DNA of 48,713 nucleotides from Ruegeria sp. (GTDB lineage: Bacteria > Pseudomonadota > Alphaproteobacteria > Rhodobacterales > Rhodobacteraceae), in contig NZ_JALCBM010000013.1 in assembly GCF_028066395.1 (NCBI RefSeq), positions 1 through 48,713 of the forward strand. The letters are read 5' to 3'. The notes under the pieces were generated by a model. It searched no databases, had not been told where the DNA came from, and saw only the letters and a program-made list of their open reading frames with translations. The translations under genes and the position numbers were made by a program. Every line of letters begins with the position of its first letter. Position 1 is the first letter of the stretch. Below, piece after piece: positions 18,216 through 26,771 of the stretch.

Positions 18216-20018
18216 ATGACAACTAGCGACGGTCAGACGCCGGAAGTGACCGAAGAACATATTGAACGCCTTAAAGAAAATATGGAAAAGGTCGAAGAAC
18301 TGTCCAAGCGTCTGGTCGAGGTGATGGCCGGAAAAACGCCACACACCCCCGCGTTGGACGGTCCGAATCAAGAGCTTTATGCAAGAGCAGCAACGGCCTA
18401 TTGGGCCGAGGCATGGCAGAATCCCGCCAAGCTGATGGAACAGCAGGTGGAATACTGGAGCAAATCGGTCCTCAACTTTGCCGAGGCGCAGCGCGCCATG
18501 ACCTCGGGGCAGGTTGAGGAGACGGATGGCGCCAAACCCGACCGGCGGTTTTCCAACCCGATGTGGGAGACGAACCCCTATTTCCGCTTTGTCCGCCAGC
18601 AATATCAGACCAACGCGCAGGCGATCCGGCAGGCCGTCGCCTCGGTCGAGGATCTGGAGGCGAAGGACAAACAGCGCCTGACCTATTTCTCGCAACAGAT
18701 CATCGACATGATGGCGCCCACCAACTTTCTGGCCACCAACCCCGACGCGCTGGAAAAGGCGGTCGAGACGGAAGGGCAGTCGCTGATCAAGGGGTTGGAG
18801 AACCTGGTCTCGGATCTGGAAGCCAATGATGGCGAACTGGTGGTGAAACTGGCCGACGAAAGCGCGTTCGAGGTCGGCGGCAATATCGCCACGACCCCGG
18901 GCGATGTTGTCTATCGCAACCGGATGATGGAGCTGATCCAGTACAAGCCCGCGACCGAGACGGTGCATGAAACACCGATCGTGCTGTTCCCGCCCTGGAT
19001 CAACAAGTTCTACATCCTCGATCTGAAAGCCCAGAACAGCCTGATCAAATGGGTGACCGAGCAGGGCTATACCCTGTTTGTCGTCAGTTGGATCAATGCC
19101 GACAGCTCTCATGCCGATATCGGGATGGAGGATTACATTCAGGACGGGTTCCTGACCGCCATCGAAGAGGTCAAGAGCATCTGCAAGGTCAAGCAGGTCA
19201 ACGCGGTGGGGTATTGCATCGCGGGCACGACGCTGAGCCTGACCCTGTCGCTGCTGAAACAGCGCGGCGACAAGTCGGTCAAATCGGCCACCTTCTTCAC
19301 CACGCTTACGGATTTCGGTGAACAAGGAGAGTTCACGCCCTTCCTGCAGAACGATTTCGTCGACGGGATCGAGGAACAGGTCAACCGCGATGGTATCCTC
19401 AAGGCGTGGATCATCGGGCGCACCATGTCGTTTCTGCGCTCAAAGGACCTGATCTACACCCCCGCGATCAAAAGCTACATGATGGGTGAGACGCCGCCTG
19501 CCTTCGATCTGCTGTATTGGAACGGCGACGGGGCCAACCTGCCGGGCCGTATGGCGATGCAATATCTGCGCGGGCTGTGCCAAAGCAACGATTTCGTCAA
19601 GGACGGGTTCGACCTGATGGGCCACAAGCTGCACATCAAGGATGTGGATGTGCCCCTGATGGCGATCACCTGCGAAACCGACCATATCGCCGCGTGGAAA
19701 TATTGCTATCACGGGGTGCAGCAGATGGGGTCGCGGTCCAAGAGTTTTGTAGTCTCGGAATCCGGTCATATCGCGGGCATCGTCAATCCGCCCAGCAAGA
19801 AGAAATACGGTCATTACACCAATCCCGATCTGAAGGCTGATGCCGATACCTGGCTGAAGCAGGCCGATTTCCACGAAGGGTCCTGGTGGCCGATGTGGGA
19901 GGCGTGGCTGAAGAAACGCTCCGGCAAGCAAGTGCCTGCGCGCGACACCGGTGATTCGGATCATCCGCGCCTGTGTCCGGCCCCGGGGACCTATGTTCAG
20001 GTCAAGGCAAACCGCTGA
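18216..20018 (+). CDS. phaC: Class I polyhydroxyalkanoate synthase
   Basis: Polymerises (R)-3-hydroxyacyl-CoA into PHA on the granule surface. The 600-residue length is right for class I. The N-terminal PhaC_N region runs to about residue 240; the alpha/beta hydrolase core follows with VLFPPWINKFYILDL. The catalytic cysteine is C334 in VGYCIAGTTL, aspartate lies in ITCETDHIAAW and histidine in SESGHIAGIVN. The lipase-box reads GYCIAG where many class I enzymes have GxCxGG. It is preceded by GGGGGG nine bases before the ATG and diverges from phaZ. Confidence 0.96.
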   Translation: MTTSDGQTPEVTEEHIERLKENMEKVEELSKRLVEVMAGKTPHTPALDGPNQELYARAATAYWAEAWQNPAKLMEQQVEYWSKSVLNFAEAQRAMTSGQVEETDGAKPDRRFSNPMWETNPYFRFVRQQYQTNAQAIRQAVASVEDLEAKDKQRLTYFSQQIIDMMAPTNFLATNPDALEKAVETEGQSLIKGLENLVSDLEANDGELVVKLADESAFEVGGNIATTPGDVVYRNRMMELIQYKPATETVHETPIVLFPPWINKFYILDLKAQNSLIKWVTEQGYTLFVVSWINADSSHADIGMEDYIQDGFLTAIEEVKSICKVKQVNAVGYCIAGTTLSLTLSLLKQRGDKSVKSATFFTTLTDFGEQGEFTPFLQNDFVDGIEEQVNRDGILKAWIIGRTMSFLRSKDLIYTPAIKSYMMGETPPAFDLLYWNGDGANLPGRMAMQYLRGLCQSNDFVKDGFDLMGHKLHIKDVDVPLMAITCETDHIAAWKYCYHGVQQMGSRSKSFVVSESGHIAGIVNPPSKKKYGHYTNPDLKADADTWLKQADFHEGSWWPMWEAWLKKRSGKQVPARDTGDSDHPRLCPAPGTYVQVKANR

Positions 20019-20040
20019 TTTCATTTTGAAACCAGATTTT

Positions 20041-20055
20041 TTCTGCATTGCAGCA
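20041..20055. promoter_or_regulatory. PhaR operator 1 of phaP
   Basis: TTCTGCATTGCAGCA, with core CTGC-ATT-GCAG. It is the exact reverse complement of operator 2 and lies 30 bases upstream of it, i.e. about three helical turns, on the same DNA face. It is just upstream of the phaP -35 hexamer. Confidence 0.8.
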
Positions 20056-20064
20056 AGAAAAAAC

Positions 20065-20093
20065 TTGAAATGCTGCAATGCAGAAATCATATT
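20065..20093 (+). promoter_or_regulatory. Predicted phaP promoter with PhaR operator 2 in its spacer
   Basis: TTGAAA (20065-20070) and CATATT (20088-20093) are separated by 17 bases, a good sigma-70-type promoter. PhaR operator 2, TGCTGCAATGCAGAA (20071-20085), occupies almost the whole spacer. Bound repressor would therefore exclude RNA polymerase. The start codon is at 20150. Confidence 0.72.
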
Positions 20094-20149
20094 GCCCTCA
20101 AGCTGATGAAACCCGGGGTGGGCCCGGACAGGCTAAAAGGATTAGGACA

Positions 20150-20596
20150 ATGGCAAAGACCCAAGACTTTACCGCGACCCTGAAGGACATGATGGGCGCA
20201 TTCCCGGTTGACACAAGCGCCCTGGAAGACGCATTCAAATCGACCGCTTCGCTGAACGAAAAGCTGTCGGGCGTTGCGCTGGACGCGGCTGAGAAATCGG
20301 CTGAAATCTCGAACAAATGGACCAAGGAAACCCTGGCCAAGCTGACCGAGATGTCGAAAGCCAAGGCAGAGCCTGCCGATTACGCCAAAGCCGCAACCGA
20401 TTTCGCAAGCGCGTCGGCCGAAGTTGCTGCAGAAAACATGGCTGCTTTCGCTGAGATCGCCAAAAAAGTTCAGACCGAAACCGTCGAACTGCTGATGGCT
20501 GCCGGCAAGGACGTTGCAGAAGACGCAACCGCCGCTGTCAAAAAAGCCACCAACGAGGTGACCGCTGCTGCCAAGAAAGCATCGGCTGCCAAGTAA
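20150..20596 (+). CDS. phaP: Phasin
   Basis: Granule-coating protein of 148 aa that stabilises PHA granules. The sequence is helical, alanine- and lysine-rich without cysteines (KTQDFTATLKDMMGAFPVDT, SAEISNKWTKETLAKLTEMS, KKVQTETVELLMAAGKDVAED), ending in a lysine/alanine tail. The start MAKTQDF is preceded by AGGATTAGGACA; an upstream in-frame ATG would lie inside operator 2 and is excluded. It sits between phaC and phaR, with two PhaR operators upstream and a strong terminator downstream. Confidence 0.92.
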   Translation: MAKTQDFTATLKDMMGAFPVDTSALEDAFKSTASLNEKLSGVALDAAEKSAEISNKWTKETLAKLTEMSKAKAEPADYAKAATDFASASAEVAAENMAAFAEIAKKVQTETVELLMAAGKDVAEDATAAVKKATNEVTAAAKKASAAK

Positions 20597-20645
20597 GCCA
20601 AGACCGCGAGACGTACCCAACCCTCCCATTTGGTGCACTCGCTGT

Positions 20646-20677
20646 GGGCAGGTCCTGTGACCTGCCCTTTCTTTTTG
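20646..20677 (+). terminator. Rho-independent terminator after phaP
   Basis: GGGCAGGTC / GACCTGCCC, a perfect nine-base stem with a CTGT loop, followed by TTTCTTTTTG. It separates phaP from phaR, so phaR needs its own promoter in the 55 bases that follow; a degenerate CTGCAACGCA half-site is there. Confidence 0.9.
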
Positions 20678-20731
20678 TTCTGCGCTCGCATAATCTGCGC
20701 TGCAACGCATCATCCTTGGGGAGGGCAACAG

Positions 20732-21286
20732 GTGTCTGAACAAGAAAAACCGCTGCTGATCAAGCGCTATGCCAGCCGTCGGCTGTATAACACCGAGACC
20801 AGCGATTACGTGACGCTCGAAGATATAGCGGGGTTCATCCGTGACGGGCGAGAGGTTCAGATCATCGACCTGAAGACCGGCGACGACCTGACCCGCCAAT
20901 ATCTGCTGCAAATCATTGCCGAACATGAAAGCCGTGGCGAAAACGTGCTGCCGGTCAATGTGCTGAACGATCTGGTGCGCAGCTATATGGTGCCGGGCGG
21001 GGGCATGATGCCGCAATTCCTGCAAAGCTCGTTCGAGATGCTGCGGGAAAACCAGACCAAGATGATGGAAAACATGAACGCGATGAACCCGATGTCGCAG
21101 ATGCCGGGATTCGATGCGTTGCAGGCGCAGCAACAGGCGTTCCTGAAGGCGATGACTGGCGGTCTGTCCGGCAACTGGTCGGCCCCGGAGGCCGAGGGCG
21201 AGGAAACCGAGAAGCCCAAGGAAGATCTGGCCGATATCAAGAAACAGTTGGCGGATTTGCAGCAGAAACTGTCCAAGCTCAGCTAA
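20732..21286 (+). CDS. phaR: PHA synthesis repressor PhaR
   Basis: A 184-residue repressor that binds both DNA and PHA, so granule formation titrates it away and switches on phaP. The N-terminal PHB-accumulation DNA-binding domain is clear (PLLIKRYASRRLYNTETSDY, VTLEDIAGFIRDGREVQIID), followed by the PHB_acc region (TRQYLLQIIAEHES, FLQSSFEMLRENQTKMMENM) and a coiled C-terminus. The start is GTG at 20732 with GGGGAGGG upstream. The stop is five bases before the protease start, so these two may be cotranscribed. Confidence 0.95.
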   Translation: MSEQEKPLLIKRYASRRLYNTETSDYVTLEDIAGFIRDGREVQIIDLKTGDDLTRQYLLQIIAEHESRGENVLPVNVLNDLVRSYMVPGGGMMPQFLQSSFEMLRENQTKMMENMNAMNPMSQMPGFDALQAQQQAFLKAMTGGLSGNWSAPEAEGEETEKPKEDLADIKKQLADLQQKLSKLS

Positions 21287-21291
21287 GCCTC

Positions 21292-22047
21292 ATGCGTGTT
21301 CTGGCCCTGCTGGCCGCGCTGCTTTGGTCCGGCATGGCCCACGCACAAGGGCAGTTTTCCGACGTGTGGGAGCCGGTCTGCACCCTGGGCCAGGACGCTG
21401 GTGCAGGCTGCGACGATATCCGCGCGCGCGACATTCTGGACGCAACGCAAGCGCCATGGCGCGCCATTGGACGGGTCAACTTTGCCAGCATCCGCCAGCG
21501 ATCTCATTGTACCGGCGTGCTGATCTCGGACCGGCATGTCCTGACCGCCGCGCATTGTCTTTACAACGCCTCTCGCAAACGCTGGATTCCCGCCGCCAGC
21601 ATTCGGTTCGCCGCCGGATATCAGCGCGGTGAGGCGGTCGCTGTTGCCGTGGCAAAAGACTACGCGCTGGCGCCGGAGCAGGGGCTGGATGGCGCGTTCG
21701 ACAATCGCGCGGCGTTGGATTGGGCGGTGCTGGAACTGTCAGAGCCACTGGGCGATGCATTGGGGTATCTGCCCCTTGCGCCAAGCCAGCGCGCAGGGTT
21801 TGTCGCCGGATACCCCGGTTTGCGCCCTCATGTCCTCAGCCGAACGGGCAGTTGCGACCCGCGCCCTCTGGGGCCGTCGCTGATGCAGGCGATCTGTCCG
21901 GTGATGATGGGGGATTCAGGCGCGCCGCTGCTGGTTGAAACCGAAACAGGTCTGGCTGTCGCCGCTATCCTGTCGCGTATCGCGCCGACCCCGCAGGGGA
22001 TCGACGCGCTGTTTCTGTCTGTCGATCTGCTGGATCAGGTGCCGTAA
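21292..22047 (+). CDS. Exported trypsin-like serine protease (S1 family)
   Basis: A 251-residue secreted protease: signal peptide at 1-18 (MRVLALLAALLWSGMAHA), catalytic His in VLTAAHCLYN, Asp in ALDWAVLELSEPL and Ser in MMGDSGAPLLVE. The triad is complete. Cysteines suitable for disulfides are present, as expected for a periplasmic enzyme. The start follows the phaR stop by five bases. Its 3' end overlaps that of the convergent DegT gene by 13 bases. Substrate unknown. Confidence 0.87.
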   Translation: MRVLALLAALLWSGMAHAQGQFSDVWEPVCTLGQDAGAGCDDIRARDILDATQAPWRAIGRVNFASIRQRSHCTGVLISDRHVLTAAHCLYNASRKRWIPAASIRFAAGYQRGEAVAVAVAKDYALAPEQGLDGAFDNRAALDWAVLELSEPLGDALGYLPLAPSQRAGFVAGYPGLRPHVLSRTGSCDPRPLGPSLMQAICPVMMGDSGAPLLVETETGLAVAAILSRIAPTPQGIDALFLSVDLLDQVP

Positions 22048-23249
22048 ACCGGCATCGGCCCGGTCACATCCCCGACCGAGGCCAGCAGGATATCGGCGAT
22101 CACGTCCAACTCGGCCCGGGTCAGGCGCACAGGCAGGCGGACATCGCAGGCCTTCATCAGCATCGCGCGGGTCTGGGGCAGTTCGACCTGTTCCGGCAGG
22201 AATTGCCAGTTCCAATAGGCACGCGCGTTGTCGGCGCTCAGCCCGAAGACCTGAACTTTCACGCCGCGTTCCTCGGCGGCGGCGACAAAGGCGCGGGTTT
22301 CCACCTCATCCATGCCGACCAGATTGAACTGGATCGAATCCGGGGCGCGGCGCTCTGGCATCAGCGGTGCAGGCACATCAAAACAGGGAGAGCTGTTCAG
22401 GCGCCCCGCGACGTAGTCGTGATTGTCCAGCCCGTCACGCACCCGGCGCGCCAGTTCGGGCAGTTGCGGGCGGATCACGGCGGCGCTGAGGTTGCTCATG
22501 CGCAGATTGTAGAGCGGCAGCCTGTTCTGCCAGAGTTCAAAGGCGGCCTCCAGCTCAGGCTCTGGTGCGCCGTTCGGGCCTTTGTGCTTCTTCCAGTTAT
22601 GTTCATAGGCACCGGACATGATGGCGGCGCGGGCGACCAGATCGGCGTCATCGGTGATCAGAATGCCGCCTTCGCCCGCATTGATCATCTTGTAGGATTG
22701 GAACGAGAAACAGCCCACCTTGCCGATGGTGCCGATATTGCGCCCATGCCAGGTGGTGCCCAGCGAATGGGCGGCATCCTCGATCACCGGGATATTGCGC
22801 GCCTCGCACAGGGCCATGATCGCATCCATGTCCGAGGTATGGCCGCGCATATGGCTGATGATCACCGCTTGCACATCGTCCAGCCGGGCGGTGAAATCGG
22901 CGATATCAATGCGGTAATTGTCACCGACCTCGCACAGGACCGGCACGCAATCCGCATGCACGACCGAGGATGGCACGGCGGCAAAGGTAAAGCCCGGGAT
23001 CAGCACCCGCGCATCGCGCGGCAGCCCCAACGCTTTGAGCGACAGGAACAGCGCGGCTGAGCATGATGACACCGCCAGCGCGTATTTCGCGCCCAGCAGT
23101 TCGGCAAATTCCGCCTCAAGCAGCGCCACCGGCGCGTCCTGCGGCGCGGTATAGCGGAACAGGTCGCCTGATTGCATCAGGGCCTCGATAGCATCTTTTG
23201 CGGCTGTGGGGATGGGTTCGGCGGCATGAACGTTAGGTGGCAGAGTCAT
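22035..23249 (-). CDS. DegT/DnrJ/EryC1/StrS-family PLP aminotransferase
   Basis: A 404-residue PLP enzyme of the sugar-aminotransferase superfamily, with SSCSAALFLSLKALGLP (phosphate cup), IPVIEDAAHSLGTTW (Asp contacting the pyridine ring) and CFSFQSYKMINAGEGG with the Schiff-base lysine. Family members usually aminate nucleotide-linked keto-sugars or scyllo-inosose. Here the gene follows a polyamine-type catabolic set, 110 bases after the FAD oxidase, and there are no sugar-nucleotide genes nearby. It could instead use a keto or aldehyde product of that pathway. The start MTLPPNVHAA was chosen over longer frames because it begins the homologous sequence. Confidence 0.8.
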   Translation of the reverse strand: MTLPPNVHAAEPIPTAAKDAIEALMQSGDLFRYTAPQDAPVALLEAEFAELLGAKYALAVSSCSAALFLSLKALGLPRDARVLIPGFTFAAVPSSVVHADCVPVLCEVGDNYRIDIADFTARLDDVQAVIISHMRGHTSDMDAIMALCEARNIPVIEDAAHSLGTTWHGRNIGTIGKVGCFSFQSYKMINAGEGGILITDDADLVARAAIMSGAYEHNWKKHKGPNGAPEPELEAAFELWQNRLPLYNLRMSNLSAAVIRPQLPELARRVRDGLDNHDYVAGRLNSSPCFDVPAPLMPERRAPDSIQFNLVGMDEVETRAFVAAAEERGVKVQVFGLSADNARAYWNWQFLPEQVELPQTRAMLMKACDVRLPVRLTRAELDVIADILLASVGDVTGPMPVYGT

Positions 23250-23359
23250 ATTTGGTTTTCCCGAATTCCAGTATTCGGAAACATAAAGTAAGGATTTTGG
23301 CGTGCAAGACCCTAATCCGCCCTTCGGCGGAATTTCACCAAAGTGATACAATTGCAGGG

Positions 23360-24670
23360 TTAGACGCCCAGCCGGTCCCGCAGCGCGTACCAGGTCATCG
23401 CCAGCGCCAGCAACGGGCTGCGCAGGGCGGGGCCGCCGGGGAAGGGCAGGGCGGGCACGCGTGAGAGGGTGTCGAACCCTTCGGCCTGTCCCTGCAGAGC
23501 CAGCGCCATCAATTGACCCGCATGAGTGGCGGTGCCGACACCGTGGCCGGAATAGCCCGAGGCGGACAGGATATTGGGCGCAATCCGTGCCAGATAAGGC
23601 ATGCGCCGCATGGTGATGGCCAGCGTACCGCCCCAGGCATAATCGATGCGGATATCGCGCAGATGCGGGAAGATCTCGGTCATTGGCTTGCGCACTGTGG
23701 CTGCAATGTCTGACGGGAAGCGATAGCCATAGCTTTCGCCGCCGCCAAATAGCAGCCGGTTATCGGCGCTGAGGCGGAAGTAATTCACCACAAATTTCGT
23801 ATCCGCCACCGCCACGTCGCGGGTCAGAACCTGCCGGGCATCTTCGCCCAGCGGTTCGGTTGCGGCGATGAAATTGTTGATCGGCATCACCCGCGCGGCC
23901 ACCTGACGGTTCAGCGCACCCAGATAGCCGTTGCAGGCAAGAATGACATGACCGGCAGAGACCTGACCCTTGGCCGTTCGCACGGTCACGCGAGGGCCTT
24001 CCTCGATCCCCAGAACCTCGGTACCTTCATGCACCCGTACTCCGGCCTTGATCGCAGCGCGGGCCAGACCCAGCGCGTAGTTCAACGGATGCAGATGCGC
24101 AGCGCCCATATCCAGATAACCGCCCTGATAGGCGGGTGAGGGGCAGAGGGCGCGCCCGGCGTCGGCGTCCAGCAAGTCCATCTGGTCATAGCCATAGCGA
24201 TCCGACAGATGCGCGGCGTGTTCATGTAGCTCGCGACGTTCCGAGGCGCTGAACCCCAATCCGGCAATGCCCGGTTTCAGGTCGCAATCAATCTGATGTT
24301 TCGCGATCAGCGATTTGACCAGATCCTTCGCATCCTGGGCCAGATGCCACAGCTTGGCGGCATCGTCCTCGCCCACCAGCCGCTCCAGATCCTCTTGATC
24401 CATGCGCTGGGCGCTGCCCAATTGGCCACCATTGCGGCCCGAGGCGCCAAAGCCCACGCGATGCGCCTCAAGCAGCACCACATCGAACCCGGCCTCAGCC
24501 AGATGCAGCGCGGCGGACAGACCGGTGTAACCGCCGCCGACGATGCAGACGTCAGCGCGCGCATCGCCGTCCAGCGCCGGTTGCCGGTCGAGCCCCTGCG
24601 CCGTGGCCGCATACCAACTGGGCGGGTATTCGGCCTTGCGGTCGTTGGAATAGAGCAGGTTCAGGCCCAT
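23360..24670 (-). CDS. FAD-dependent amine oxidase, PuuB/OrdL-like
   Basis: A 436-residue DAO-family flavoprotein. The dinucleotide-binding motif is at residues 42-50 (CIVGGGYTGLS), with the FAD site GFGASGRNGGQ shortly after. The C-terminal substrate/FAD segment is GYSGHGVGTATHAG. In E. coli the homologous PuuB oxidises gamma-glutamylputrescine to an aldehyde and H2O2. The start ATG at 24668-24670 lies two bases after the ligase stop, showing tight coupling. I do not give the puuB symbol because the amine substrate is not determined. Confidence 0.86.
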   Translation of the reverse strand: MGLNLLYSNDRKAEYPPSWYAATAQGLDRQPALDGDARADVCIVGGGYTGLSAALHLAEAGFDVVLLEAHRVGFGASGRNGGQLGSAQRMDQEDLERLVGEDDAAKLWHLAQDAKDLVKSLIAKHQIDCDLKPGIAGLGFSASERRELHEHAAHLSDRYGYDQMDLLDADAGRALCPSPAYQGGYLDMGAAHLHPLNYALGLARAAIKAGVRVHEGTEVLGIEEGPRVTVRTAKGQVSAGHVILACNGYLGALNRQVAARVMPINNFIAATEPLGEDARQVLTRDVAVADTKFVVNYFRLSADNRLLFGGGESYGYRFPSDIAATVRKPMTEIFPHLRDIRIDYAWGGTLAITMRRMPYLARIAPNILSASGYSGHGVGTATHAGQLMALALQGQAEGFDTLSRVPALPFPGGPALRSPLLALAMTWYALRDRLGV

Positions 24671-24672
24671 GG

Positions 24673-26031
24673 TCAGACGTTCAGCAGTAGATGCTCCCGC
24701 TCCCACGGAGAGATCACTTGCAGGAACTCCTCATATTCGGCCCGTTTGACGATGCTGTAGACGCGGGCGAAATCGGGGCCCAGAACCTCGTGCAGGGCTT
24801 CGGCCTGGTCGAACAGGTCCAGCGCCTCGCCCATGACCTGCGGGATATCGCCGTCGCCATCATAGGCATCGCCATAGAACTGGCGGCGGGGGCGTTCCTG
24901 ATTGATCAGGCCCAGATAACCGCAGGCCAGCGAGACCGCGATGCCCAAGTAAGGGTTGCAATCCATCCCGGCGATGCGGTTTTCCACCCGGCGGCTGTCG
25001 GGGCCGGACAGGGGCACGCGGATGCCGGTGGTACGGTTGTCGCGCGCCCATTCCAGATTGATCGGAGCGGCGTGATCTTTGACATAGCGCCGGTAGGAAT
25101 TCACATAAGGCGCCATCACCGCCAGACCGGCGGGCAAGTGGTTCTGCAACCCGGCGATGAAGTTGTAGAACGCGTCCGTCTCACCCCCTTGCGGGCCGGA
25201 AAAGATGTTCTGACCGGTTTCAAGGTCGGTGATCGAGTGATGGATATGCATGGCCGAGCCCGGCTCATCCGCGATCGGTTTCGCCATGAAGGTGGCAAAG
25301 CAGTTGTGGCGCAGGGCGGCCTCGCGGATCAGGCGCTTGAAGTAGAACACTTCGTCCGCCAGCTTCACCGGGTTGCCGTGACGCAGGTTGATTTCCAGCT
25401 GACCGGCGCCGCCTTCCTGAGTGATGCCGTCGATCTCGAACCCCTGATGTTCGGCGAAATCATAGATGTCGTCGATCACCGGGCCGAATTCGTCTACCGC
25501 CGTCATCGAATAGGCCTGCCGCGCCGCCGCCGGACGGCCCGAGCGGCCCATCATCGGCTTGATCCCCTGCGCCGGGTCCACGTTTGGGGCGACCAGAAAG
25601 AACTCCATCTCAGGCGCAACGACCGGCTTCCAGCCTTTGTCGTGATAGAGCTGCACCACCCGTTTCAGCACATTGCGCGGGCTGAACGGGATCGGGTTGT
25701 CGTCACGGTCATAGGCATCATGGATCACCTGCAACGTCCAGTCGCCAGTCCAGGGCGCGGCCGAGGCGGTCGAGAAATCGGGTTTCAGGATCATGTCCTT
25801 TTCGATGAACCCGTCATCGCCTGCGGCCTCGCCCCAGTCACCGGTGATGGTCTGGTAAAAGATGCTGTCAGGCAGATGAAAATAGGATTGCCGCGCGAAT
25901 TTCGAGGCCGGAACGGCCTTGCCACGCGCAATGCCGGGCAGGTCAGAGATGATGCATTCGACCTCATCCAGGCGCTGCCCTTCGATATAGCTGTTTGCCG
26001 CTTGCGGCAGGTTGTCTTTCCAATCGGCCAT
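24673..26031 (-). CDS. Glutamine-synthetase-like gamma-glutamyl-amine ligase (PuuA type)
   Basis: A 452-residue ATP-dependent ligase with the glutamine synthetase fold. Signatures: PVVAPEMEFFLVAP, GQLEINLRHGNP, SAMHIHHSITDLE, NRTTGIRVPLSGPDSRRVE and NPYLGIAVSLACGYLG. True nitrogen-assimilating GlnA has a C-terminal adenylylation tyrosine that I do not see. Context (FAD amine oxidase downstream, GATase upstream) points to gamma-glutamylation of putrescine or a similar amine. It shares a single base with the upstream GATase stop. Confidence 0.87.
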   Translation of the reverse strand: MADWKDNLPQAANSYIEGQRLDEVECIISDLPGIARGKAVPASKFARQSYFHLPDSIFYQTITGDWGEAAGDDGFIEKDMILKPDFSTASAAPWTGDWTLQVIHDAYDRDDNPIPFSPRNVLKRVVQLYHDKGWKPVVAPEMEFFLVAPNVDPAQGIKPMMGRSGRPAAARQAYSMTAVDEFGPVIDDIYDFAEHQGFEIDGITQEGGAGQLEINLRHGNPVKLADEVFYFKRLIREAALRHNCFATFMAKPIADEPGSAMHIHHSITDLETGQNIFSGPQGGETDAFYNFIAGLQNHLPAGLAVMAPYVNSYRRYVKDHAAPINLEWARDNRTTGIRVPLSGPDSRRVENRIAGMDCNPYLGIAVSLACGYLGLINQERPRRQFYGDAYDGDGDIPQVMGEALDLFDQAEALHEVLGPDFARVYSIVKRAEYEEFLQVISPWEREHLLLNV

Positions 26032-26711
26032 CAGGCCCTCGCTTTCTTCAGGAACGCGGCCATGTGGCGCGCGATGGCGGGGCTGTCATCCCGCGTGTTG
26101 CTGCGGCGCAGGGCGTCTTGCAGCAGATCGTCCGGCACCACGCCCTTGCCGCGTGTGTGGATCAGGCCGGTGATGAAATCATCGCCATATTCCGGGTGCG
26201 CCTGCACGGTCCAGATCGTGTCACCATAGGCGACCATGGCGTTTTCGCAAAAATCGTTGCGGCCCAGAACGCGTGCACCTTCGGGCAGGCGGGTGACCTG
26301 ATCCTGATGCCAGGCGTTCAGCGTGACCGTGTCACCGTCAAGGTCGTAATCGGTACGGCCAACCGCCCAGCCGCCGGTGAATTTTTCGACCGTGCCGCCC
26401 AGAGCCTGCGCGATGATCTGATGGCCGAAACACACGCCAATCAGCGGCGCGCCCTTGTCGCGGATGGCGCGGATCAGATCCTCAAGCGGGGGAATCCACG
26501 CGTGATCCTCATACGCGCCGTGGCGTGATCCGGTGATGATCCAGCCATCGGCCTGATCCGCGTCCGCAGGGAACTGGTTGTCGACAACGGCAAAGGTTTC
26601 ATAGTCAAAACCGTTTCCGTCCAGAAGCGCGCGGAACATGACGTCATATTCATCGAACTCGCCCTTCAGCGCGTCCGGGGGATGGCCGGTCACAAGGATA
26701 CCGATTTTCAT
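26031..26711 (-). CDS. Class I glutamine amidotransferase-like protein
   Basis: A 226-residue GATase1 domain: nucleophile C94 in IGVCFGHQIIAQALGG, and the His-Glu pair in VQAHPEYGDD. It resembles the stand-alone GMP-synthase-type amidotransferases rather than E. coli PuuD, but like PuuD it could hydrolyse a gamma-glutamyl bond. It is the first gene of the unit GATase-ligase-oxidase. The operator palindrome TAATTTGATCAAATTA lies 10 bases upstream of its start codon. Confidence 0.85.
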   Translation of the reverse strand: MKIGILVTGHPPDALKGEFDEYDVMFRALLDGNGFDYETFAVVDNQFPADADQADGWIITGSRHGAYEDHAWIPPLEDLIRAIRDKGAPLIGVCFGHQIIAQALGGTVEKFTGGWAVGRTDYDLDGDTVTLNAWHQDQVTRLPEGARVLGRNDFCENAMVAYGDTIWTVQAHPEYGDDFITGLIHTRGKGVVPDDLLQDALRRSNTRDDSPAIARHMAAFLKKARA

Positions 26712-26720
26712 AGGTCACCA

Positions 26721-26736
26721 TAATTTGATCAAATTA
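26721..26736. promoter_or_regulatory. Operator palindrome upstream of the GATase gene
   Basis: TAATTTGATCAAATTA is a perfect 16-base palindrome. Its inner 14 bases recur exactly at 28149-28162. Read toward the genes, both copies are followed by GGTGAC within one or two bases. It lies in the leader just before the ribosome binding site, which fits repression. Confidence 0.7.
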
Positions 26737-26771
26737 ATCTGTAGCGCCGCAAAACACTCCCGGCAAGGGGG

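Noticed and set aside
17682-19325. Open frame of about 547 codons on the minus strand across phaZ and phaC
   Set aside because: It runs opposite phaC and then out of frame through phaZ; both real genes have catalytic residues and matching operators.
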